This document shows, piece by piece, positions 58,094 through 64,000 of a stretch of DNA of 64,000 nucleotides; positions within the stretch are counted from its first letter, which is position 1; every line of letters starts with the position of its first letter. This DNA is from Streptomyces sp. NBC_00285. Its GTDB lineage: Bacteria; Actinomycetota; Actinomycetes; Streptomycetales; Streptomycetaceae. The stretch covers positions 3,410,001 through 3,474,000 of the forward strand of contig NZ_CP108055.1 in NCBI RefSeq assembly GCF_036174265.1, read 5' to 3'. The position numbers were made by a program, and so were the translations under genes. The notes under the pieces were generated by a model. It saw only the letters and a program-made list of their open reading frames with translations. It was not told the DNA's origin and did not search any database.

Positions 58094-58954
58094 ATGCCTT
58101 CGCGAAACGATGCCGCGGTGAGCCCGGCCGCCGACAAAGTCGGCCAGGACAGCGCGCGAGTCGAGATTTCCGGACTCACCAAAAGATTTCTCACTCCCGC
58201 GGGTGAGGTGTTCACGGCGCTGCAGGACGTGTCGTTCACCGTGGAGCCCGGCCAGTTCTGCGCCGTGGTGGGCCCGACCGGCTGCGGGAAGTCCACGACG
58301 CTCGGCATGGTGTCCGGGCTCGACCGGCCCAGCGAGGGCTCGGTCAAGGTCGGCGGCCGTGAGGTGAACGGCGTCACCGACGGCGTCAGTTTCATGTTCC
58401 AGGCCGACGCGCTGCTGCCCTGGAAGACCGTCCTCGGCAACGTGCTGATGGGCCCGGTCTTCCGCCGGGTGCCCAGGCAGCAGGCCCAGGCCTCGGCTCG
58501 CGACTGGCTGCGCCGGGTGGGGCTGACGGGCTTCGAGGACCGCTACCCGCACCAGCTGTCCGGCGGCATGCGCAAGCGCGTGGCGATGGCCGCGGCGCTG
58601 ATCAACGAACCCCGGATCCTGATCATGGACGAGCCGTTCGGCGCCCTGGACGTGCAGACCAAGGCGATCATGTCGACCGAGCTGCTCGGTCTGTGGGAGC
58701 AGATCCGTCCGTCGGTCATCTTCATCACCCACGACCTCGACGAGGCAGTGGCACTCGCCGACCGGGTCGTCGTCATGACGTCCAGCCCCGGCTCGGTCAA
58801 GGCGGTCTTCGACATCGACCTGCCCCGCCCGCGCGGCTCGGTCCAGGAGATCCGTTTCCAGCCACGGTTCATCGAACTCCAGCACCAGATCTGGGACTCG
58901 CTGCGCGAGGAGGTGGAGCGCGCCTACGCACGCACCGCAGGAGGTACGGCATGA
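58094..58954 (+). CDS. ABC transporter ATPase (NitT/TauT family)
   Basis: A 286-residue ABC ATPase: Walker A GPTGCGKST (60-68), Q-loop FMFQADALLPW, signature LSGGMRKR, Walker B ILIMDEPFGALD and the switch histidine in FITHDLDEAVALADRV. The DALLPW variant and DEPFGALDVQTK loop are typical of the nitrate/sulfonate/taurine/thiamine-precursor importers. ATG at 58094 is preceded by AAGGAG at about 10 nt. Its stop overlaps the permease start by 4 bp. It is divergent from the CitA-like kinase, which probably governs it. Confidence 0.85.
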   Translation: MPSRNDAAVSPAADKVGQDSARVEISGLTKRFLTPAGEVFTALQDVSFTVEPGQFCAVVGPTGCGKSTTLGMVSGLDRPSEGSVKVGGREVNGVTDGVSFMFQADALLPWKTVLGNVLMGPVFRRVPRQQAQASARDWLRRVGLTGFEDRYPHQLSGGMRKRVAMAAALINEPRILIMDEPFGALDVQTKAIMSTELLGLWEQIRPSVIFITHDLDEAVALADRVVVMTSSPGSVKAVFDIDLPRPRGSVQEIRFQPRFIELQHQIWDSLREEVERAYARTAGGTA

Positions 58955-59832
58955 GCACGACGTCCGCTGTTTCGCCCGCTCCCGTCAAGGCCATGGCGCA
59001 CGGCTCGGGCGCGTCCGCCGCCAAGCGCGCTGTGCGGCGCCGCGTCGCCCTGGTGTGGGCGGGCCGTATCGGCCTCGCGGTCCTCGTCATCGGCGGCTGG
59101 CAGGCCTTCACCACCTGGGGGATCGTCGACCCGTTCTTCTTCGGGCAGCCCTCCGGCATCGCCAAACGGCTGGTCGACCTCTTCCGGAACGGCACCGAGT
59201 TCGGATCCTTCTACGCCAACATCTGGACGACGATCCAGGAGGCGCTCGCCGGCTTCGCCCTCGGAGCCGTCACCGGCGTGGTCTTCGGTGTCGTCCTCGG
59301 CCAGAGCCGCTACCTCTCCGACGTGCTCGGCCCCTACATCAAGATGGTCAACGCGATCCCGCGGATCGTCCTCGGCTCGATCTTCATCGTCGCGTTCGGC
59401 ATCGGCGTACTGCCGAAGATCCTGCTCGCCGCGGTACTGGTGTTCTTCATCGTCTTCTTCAACGCCTTCCAGGGCGTGCGTGAGGTCGACCTCAACATCC
59501 TCGCCAACGCCAAGGTGCTCGGCGCCTCGCAGGCGCAGATCACCCGGCACGTCGTCGTGCCGTCCGCCCTCACCTGGATCATCGCGAGCCTGCACAGCGC
59601 ATTCGGTTTCGCCATCGTCGGCGCGCTGGTCGGCGAGGTGCTCGGCGCGCAGAGCGGCCTGGGCCTGGTCATCAAGACCGCGCAGAACAACTTCGACCCC
59701 AACGGTGTGTTCGCCACGATGCTCGTCATCTCGGTCATCGTGCTCGGCGCCGAGTGGCTCATCAGCAAGCTCGAACGCCGGCTGCTGTCCTGGCGCCCGC
59801 CGGCCCCCTCCGAGGCGTCGAACGCCCTCTGA
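58951..59832 (+). CDS. ABC transporter permease (NitT/TauT family)
   Basis: A 293-residue permease with six transmembrane helices and the EAA loop (ILANAKVLGASQAQITRHVVVPSA, about 184-207) of the SsuC/TauC type. It would carry small anions such as sulfonates, nitrate or aromatic acids, with the substrate set by the binding protein downstream. The ATG is preceded by GGAGG and overlaps the ATPase stop as ATGA. Confidence 0.85.
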   Translation: MSTTSAVSPAPVKAMAHGSGASAAKRAVRRRVALVWAGRIGLAVLVIGGWQAFTTWGIVDPFFFGQPSGIAKRLVDLFRNGTEFGSFYANIWTTIQEALAGFALGAVTGVVFGVVLGQSRYLSDVLGPYIKMVNAIPRIVLGSIFIVAFGIGVLPKILLAAVLVFFIVFFNAFQGVREVDLNILANAKVLGASQAQITRHVVVPSALTWIIASLHSAFGFAIVGALVGEVLGAQSGLGLVIKTAQNNFDPNGVFATMLVISVIVLGAEWLISKLERRLLSWRPPAPSEASNAL

Positions 59833-59883
59833 CCCCCTCTCTCCCCTCCTCTGTTCCACCTCAGCAAAGGAATGTGGCCAGCC

Positions 59884-60978
59884 ATGTCCAGACGACCCGT
59901 CGCCGTCGCCGCGTCTCTCCTCACCGTCCTCGCCCTCGGTGCGGTCAGCGCCTGCTCGGGCAACTCCAGCGCCAGTACCACGAGCGGCGGTTCCGGCGGC
60001 ACGCCGACCGTGAAGCTCATGGCCGGCGGACTCGACAAGCAGATCTACCTCCCGTACCAGCTCGCGCAGCAGCTGGGCTTCTACAAGAAGTACGGCGTCA
60101 ACGTCGAGCTCAGCACCGAGCAGGACGGTGGGGTCGGCGCTGAGGAGGCCATGGCCTCGGGGCAGGTGGACATGGCCGGCGCCTGGTACAACCACACCAT
60201 CGAGTTCCAGGCGAAGGGCAAAGCCGTCGAGGACGTGGTCCAGCTCTCCGGTGCGCCGGGCGAGCGCGAGATGTGCACCAAGAAGTCGGGCGTCACCTCG
60301 GGCGCCGACTTCAAGGGCAAGACCCTCGGTGTCACCGACCTGGGCTCGGGAACCGACACCCTCACCCAGTTCCTGGCCGCCAAGAAGGGCATCAAGACCA
60401 GCCAGTTCCACCGGATCGCGGTCGGCGCGGGCTCCACCGCCATCGCCGCGCTGCAGAACGGGAAGGTCGACTGCGTCATGACGACGCAGCCGACGGTCGC
60501 CGCGATCCAGAAGAAGGGCGTCGGTACCTCCGCGATCGACCTGGCCACCACGCAGGGTGCCACGGCGGCGATGGGCGGCGCCTATCCCGCGGCCAGTGTG
60601 CTCGCCCGCACCGACTGGGTGAACTCGCACAAGGACACCGTGCAGAAAGTCGTCGACGCGCTCGTCGCCACCATGCACTGGATCAACACCCACAGCGCGT
60701 CCGACATCGCGAACAAACTGCCAACATCGTTCGTGTCGAACCAACTGGTGACCAAGGACGACTACATCCAGGCCCTCACCGAGGACAAGGGTCAGTTCCT
60801 CCCGGACGGCATCATGCCGGCCGGCGGTCCGAAGACCTCCCTGGCGACGGAGAAACTGGTCGGCAACGTGACGGGATCGGTGGACCTCAGCAAGACGTTC
60901 ACCAACGACTTCGCCCTCCAGGCCAACAAGACCGAGGGCCTCAAGACCACCACGACCCCGGCAGGACCGACCGGCTGA
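59884..60978 (+). CDS. ABC transporter substrate-binding lipoprotein (NitT/TauT type)
   Basis: A 364-residue binding protein: a lipobox LGAVSAC with lipid-anchored Cys24 follows the signal helix, then a two-lobe binding fold with LMAGGLDKQIYLPYQLAQQLGFYKKYGVNVELSTEQDG, DFKGKTLGVTDLGSGTDT and LQNGKVDCVMTTQPTVAAIQKKG. Such proteins bind sulfonates, nitrate, thiamine precursors or aromatic acids. Given the CitA-like sensor and BASS transporter nearby, a small organic anion is more likely here than a sulfonate. ATG at 59884 is used (AAGGA about 12 nt upstream); ATG at 59872 is too close to the RBS. Confidence 0.8.
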   Translation: MSRRPVAVAASLLTVLALGAVSACSGNSSASTTSGGSGGTPTVKLMAGGLDKQIYLPYQLAQQLGFYKKYGVNVELSTEQDGGVGAEEAMASGQVDMAGAWYNHTIEFQAKGKAVEDVVQLSGAPGEREMCTKKSGVTSGADFKGKTLGVTDLGSGTDTLTQFLAAKKGIKTSQFHRIAVGAGSTAIAALQNGKVDCVMTTQPTVAAIQKKGVGTSAIDLATTQGATAAMGGAYPAASVLARTDWVNSHKDTVQKVVDALVATMHWINTHSASDIANKLPTSFVSNQLVTKDDYIQALTEDKGQFLPDGIMPAGGPKTSLATEKLVGNVTGSVDLSKTFTNDFALQANKTEGLKTTTTPAGPTG

Positions 60979-60992
60979 ACTCCCACCCGGCA

Positions 60993-61029
60993 CGGGGCCG
61001 CCCAGGTGACATCCACCTGGGCGGCCCCG
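60993..61029. terminator. bidirectional hairpin terminator
   Basis: A perfect 16-bp stem (CGGGGCCGCCCAGGTG with its complement) with a 5-nt loop, between the binding-protein gene and the convergent phosphatase gene. Confidence 0.85.
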
Positions 61030-61167
61030 CCGTCATGGCACGACCTGCCTACGGCGTCCTCGGTCACGATCGCCGAGCGGTCGTCATCCCGGGGTTTTCG
61101 TAACCCCCGAAACGAGCGAGGTCGGCTGATCTGTCACTCCCTCGTCGCCGACCACGCGCCGGACGGG

Positions 61168-62817
61168 TCAGCGGACCGGCAGCGCTGTGGTGTGCTCCTC
61201 GCGCACGGCCTGCAATGAGCGGGGGTTCAGACCGAGCAGGCTCAGGATCGTCGGTGCGATCTGCTTGGTCTGCACGCTCGCGGAGTCGCGCACGCCGTCC
61301 GGAACCGAGGCGCCGGACACGACCAACGGGACGTCGAGGTCGTCAGCGTGGGCGCCGCCGTACTCGGCGATCTTCTTGGTGCCGCCGGTGTAGACGACGC
61401 CGTACTGCGCGAGGCCGAAGATGTCCGGGACACGGGCGTCACCGGCTTCGACGTGGAAGTATCGGGCCGCGGCGCTCCCGGCGTAGACCTTGCCGAGCCC
61501 GCTGCGCGTGAAGGCCTTGGGTGCGGCGTTGATGTCGGTCCCGGTGCCGCTCTGCGCCAGCAGGTACCTCTTGGCGAACTCGGTGGCGGCCGGTGAGCGG
61601 TCGGTCAGCCAGAGCAGCATCGCGTCGTCGTCCACGGAGTGCGCGACCAGTTCGCCGGCGGCGGGATGGAGTTTCTTCCAGGCGGCGTTGAGGCCGTCCA
61701 GCAGCGGGCCGTCGTCGATCCGGGTGAGCGCGGCGGGGTCGGTGGGCGACTGACCGTGCTTGGCGGACAGGATGACCGTGGTGCTGTCGGCGAGGTGCCG
61801 CTTGGCGATCTCAGAAGTCAGGGCACCGATTTCCGCATTGACGAAGTCAAGGTTCTTCGCCAGCAGCGGTCCTGGCACGTTCTTGGCGGTGTAGCCGCCT
61901 TGGAGGCCGTCGGAGGCGGGCAGCTTCTGCGCGGTGGAGACCGACTGGAAGTTGAGGCCGAAGATCGCCGGGGTGCCGACCTTGTGGGCGCGGCTGTGGT
62001 CGTAGCCGTCGATCTCGTTGAGGACGGCCTTCACCTTGTAGCCGTCGTACTGCTCGGTGGCCTGGTTGTCCTTGGTCCAGTCGTCGCCGGCCGGGTAGCC
62101 GAGGGCGTCGCTGTTGATCTCCGGCGTGAACAGGTCCTGGATGCCGGTGCCCGAGGGCCCGTTGAGGATTTCGTAGGCCGCGTGCTTGTCGGACCACGCG
62201 GTGCGCAGACCCGCGCTGCGGGCCACCTCGAAGACGGTGTTCACCTTGAGATAGGAGTGCGGGTAGACCGGCTTGCAGGTCTTGGGGTCGACCGGCAGCT
62301 TGGAGGCATCGATCAGGCTCGCCGGGTTGCCCGTCATCGACAGGATGCTGTCCGGCAGGCCGGTGAGTCCCTGACCGGCGTCGATGGATGCCTGGTTCTT
62401 GTCCAGGTCCTCCGTGAGGTCCACCTCGACACCGGGCTTGACGGCCTTGCAGCTGGTGGTCCCGGCGGGCAGGAGCGCCGCGTTGTAGGTGTCGTCGTAG
62501 TAGACGCCGGTGGTGCCGGGGCCGCCCCCGGTCGCCTGGGCGACCATGCCGGGGAAGGAGTCGGACGGCGTGGTGGTCTTGGCGTGGGTGTACTCCACAC
62601 CGCCGCCGACCAGCCGCGCCAGCGCGGAGGTCGGGTGCCGGGAGACGTACCAGGCCAGGTCCGACTGGTGCAGTCCGTCGACCGAGATCAGCAGGACGTG
62701 CTTGGCGGGGGCCTGGTGGTGGGAGGCGGCGAACGCCGAGGGCTGGACGGCAGTCACGCCGGTCAGGGCTCCGGCAGCAGCGAAAACGGCTGCGAGTCTG
62801 ACATGGCTTCTGGACAT
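61168..62817 (-). CDS. exported alkaline-phosphatase-superfamily enzyme (phosphodiesterase/pyrophosphatase-like)
   Basis: A 549-residue exported enzyme with a Sec signal peptide ending at AFA-AS (about 30). The alkaline-phosphatase superfamily core can be followed: VLLISVDGLHQSDLAWY (metal-binding Asp), the nucleophile region KTTTPSDSFPGM (Thr), LRTAWSDKHAAYEI, TVILSAKHGQSPTD with a metal-binding His, and HADDLDVPLVVSG near the end. Type I phosphodiesterases and nucleotide pyrophosphatases share this plan, and the secreted form would scavenge phosphate or cleave phosphoesters outside the cell. ATG at 62817 has GGGAG 8 nt upstream. Confidence 0.8.
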   Translation of the reverse strand: MSRSHVRLAAVFAAAGALTGVTAVQPSAFAASHHQAPAKHVLLISVDGLHQSDLAWYVSRHPTSALARLVGGGVEYTHAKTTTPSDSFPGMVAQATGGGPGTTGVYYDDTYNAALLPAGTTSCKAVKPGVEVDLTEDLDKNQASIDAGQGLTGLPDSILSMTGNPASLIDASKLPVDPKTCKPVYPHSYLKVNTVFEVARSAGLRTAWSDKHAAYEILNGPSGTGIQDLFTPEINSDALGYPAGDDWTKDNQATEQYDGYKVKAVLNEIDGYDHSRAHKVGTPAIFGLNFQSVSTAQKLPASDGLQGGYTAKNVPGPLLAKNLDFVNAEIGALTSEIAKRHLADSTTVILSAKHGQSPTDPAALTRIDDGPLLDGLNAAWKKLHPAAGELVAHSVDDDAMLLWLTDRSPAATEFAKRYLLAQSGTGTDINAAPKAFTRSGLGKVYAGSAAARYFHVEAGDARVPDIFGLAQYGVVYTGGTKKIAEYGGAHADDLDVPLVVSGASVPDGVRDSASVQTKQIAPTILSLLGLNPRSLQAVREEHTTALPVR

Positions 62818-63136
62818 CTGTGCATCTCCCGGCTCTTTGGGGCGATGTGCGAGGGCCCGGCCCATCAGAGGCGCGCCTTGCGTACCGGAAACGGCGCATG
62901 TGTGAACGCACACGGAAGAAGCGGTCGTGTCTTCATCAAGCAGGTCTGCGTTTCTTCAAGGCCGAGGGACGTCCACAGACCCGGCGAGCAGCCCGGCCTG
63001 TTCACCACCCCGCCCAAAAGCTGCCAGGCCTGCCTCCTCCCCGCCCGCACCACGCCTTTGGGACCCCTCGCGTCGATGGTCACCCATCATTCCGGTCACC
63101 TGACAAGGGAGAGGGGCAACGAGCGCCGCCACCCGC
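62818..63136. other. intergenic region upstream of the phosphatase
   Basis: 319 bp between the phosphatase start and the end of the membrane protein gene. I see no gene, strong hairpin or repeat in it. GTTCAC-type sequence near 62893 on the minus strand was considered as a PHO box but the repeat structure is not convincing. Confidence 0.4.
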
Positions 63137-64000
63137 TCAGAGCGCCGAACGGCGGGCCAGCAACCCCAGGACCAGCAGGCCCGGTGCCATCGGCAGCCAT
63201 CCGGTGAGCAGGCGGTAGCCGATGACCGCCGAGATCGCCGTCTGCCCCGGTGCTCCGGCGGCCGTGAGCGCGAAGGCGAGCGCGGCGTCCAGCGACCCCA
63301 GTCCACCGGGCGTGGGAAGCAGGGCCGCCGCCCCGCTGGCAACGAGGTACGCCATCACCACATGGCTCGTGGGCAACGCGAGGCCGAGCGCGTGGACCAC
63401 GGCCACGACCACGCCCGCGTGCAGCAACGCGAACGCGACCGAGCCGCCCCACAGCGCGCAGGCCCGCCCTCGGGAGCGATGCACCTCCCGCACGTCGGTC
63501 ACGGCCCGCCCCACCACCCGCCTGAGCCGACCGCTGGCCACCACCGCCAGCACGACGGTCACCACCGCCACCGGCGCCAGGACCAGCACGTGGGGGACGC
63601 GTGCCGACAGCGGGACCGCGCCCGGTGATGCCACCAGCAGGACGACGCCCAGCACGCACCGGACGATCCCGCCGGCAGCGGCCTTCACGGCCAGCGCGGT
63701 CGCCGAGCGCCTGGTGGACAGGCCGCACCGCGTCAGGAACCGCAGGTTGACCAAACTCGCCCCCGCCCCTGCGGGCAGGATGTGGTTGGCGGCGCAGGCC
63801 GCGAACTGAGCGGCCACCAGCCGTCCCTTGGGCAGCCGCTCGACGACCGCCCCCTGCTGCGCCACAGCCGCGCACACCCACGTGGCGAGAGTGGCGAAGC
63901 AGGCGAGGACCAGCCATTCCCCGTCGGCGGCGGCCAGTTGGTCGGTACCGCTGTCGAGGGTGGCCCGGTGCGCCGCGAGCATGCCGCAGGCGAGGACGAG
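63137..64000 (-). CDS. lysylphosphatidylglycerol synthase transmembrane-domain protein (5' end outside window)
   Basis: The visible part is a membrane protein with seven or more transmembrane helices and the LPG-synthase-TM/YbhN motifs: AACAANHILPAGAGASLVNLRFLTR (the conserved N..LP.G..G loop), LGLALPTSHVVMAYLVASGAAALLPTPGGLGSLDAALAFALTAAG and the ISAVIGYRLLTGWLP helix near the C-terminus. The family includes glycolipid flippase-like proteins and the membrane half of MprF; only the membrane part is present here. The frame runs to the window edge without a stop and the start lies beyond it. Confidence 0.75.
   Translation of the reverse strand, partial: LVLACGMLAAHRATLDSGTDQLAAADGEWLVLACFATLATWVCAAVAQQGAVVERLPKGRLVAAQFAACAANHILPAGAGASLVNLRFLTRCGLSTRRSATALAVKAAAGGIVRCVLGVVLLVASPGAVPLSARVPHVLVLAPVAVVTVVLAVVASGRLRRVVGRAVTDVREVHRSRGRACALWGGSVAFALLHAGVVVAVVHALGLALPTSHVVMAYLVASGAAALLPTPGGLGSLDAALAFALTAAGAPGQTAISAVIGYRLLTGWLPMAPGLLVLGLLARRSAL

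Noticed and set aside
62885..62915. PHO-box-like GTTCAC sequence upstream of the exported phosphatase
   Set aside because: The expected 11-bp direct repeat is not convincing, and a single GTTCAC is common.

Overview
The window is chromosomal DNA of a Streptomyces-type actinomycete. The evidence is very high GC with strong third-position GC bias, many GTG and TTG starts, chains of 4-bp start/stop overlaps, Tat-type exported proteins, LuxR-family LAL regulators, a BldD-era toolkit of STAS/anti-sigma proteins, and a malonyl-CoA synthetase (MatB) next to an Mbl/MreB-like gene, an order I remember from S. coelicolor. No rRNA, tRNA, CRISPR, prophage or insertion sequence was recognised. The content is that of an accessory-rich arm or near-arm region: regulators, transporters, secreted hydrolases and several decaying duplicates.

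Layout. 1-9.6 kb: FkbM methyltransferase (cut by the left edge), a small unknown, an O-methyltransferase-like protein, a MerR-PP2C fusion, an ATP-grasp enzyme, matB with a fused carboxyltransferase, Mbl, and a GAF sensor kinase with a degraded ATPase domain. 9.6-12.5 kb: a gamma-butyrolactone-receptor-like TetR protein, a MEDS/ATPase anti-sigma protein and a STAS-ANTAR protein. 12.8-21.1 kb: three APC-family permeases, an MpaB-type oxygenase divergent from a TetR regulator across twin palindromic operators, and a GntR regulator. 21.4-33.5 kb: a LAL regulator, an S53 protease, an MDR oxidoreductase with a divergent MmyB-type regulator, a Clp-N-like protein, a DesK-type two-component system and a secreted GH5 glycosidase with a CBM13 lectin domain.

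33.5-40.6 kb is a patchwork: a MarR regulator, a BlaI/M56 pair with twin operators, a small membrane protein and two PAP2 phosphatases in one operon with an OmpR-type regulator, a broken histidine kinase, a COG4705-type membrane protein, a fragment of a second MarR copy and a SnoaL-like gene. The intact MarR gene and the SnoaL gene share a 14-bp upstream motif. 40.6-46.3 kb: a second LAL regulator, two exported proteins and a small membrane protein.

46.3-53.8 kb is a coherent fructan/sucrose locus: a Tat-exported GH32 enzyme is divergent from an operon of binding protein, two permeases and an intracellular GH32 enzyme, with a LacI regulator at the end. Extracellular fructan would be cut, oligosaccharides imported (the ATPase must come from elsewhere) and hydrolysed inside. 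The intracellular GH32 gene carries a TTA codon and so is a candidate for bldA control. 54-61 kb: a remnant of a COG4705-type gene, a BASS-type symporter, a CitA/CitB-like two-component system and a divergent NitT/TauT-type ABC transporter, plausibly one organic-anion sensing and uptake unit. The right end holds an exported alkaline-phosphatase-superfamily enzyme and a lysylphosphatidylglycerol-synthase-like membrane protein cut by the window edge. Four strong hairpin terminators separate convergent genes.
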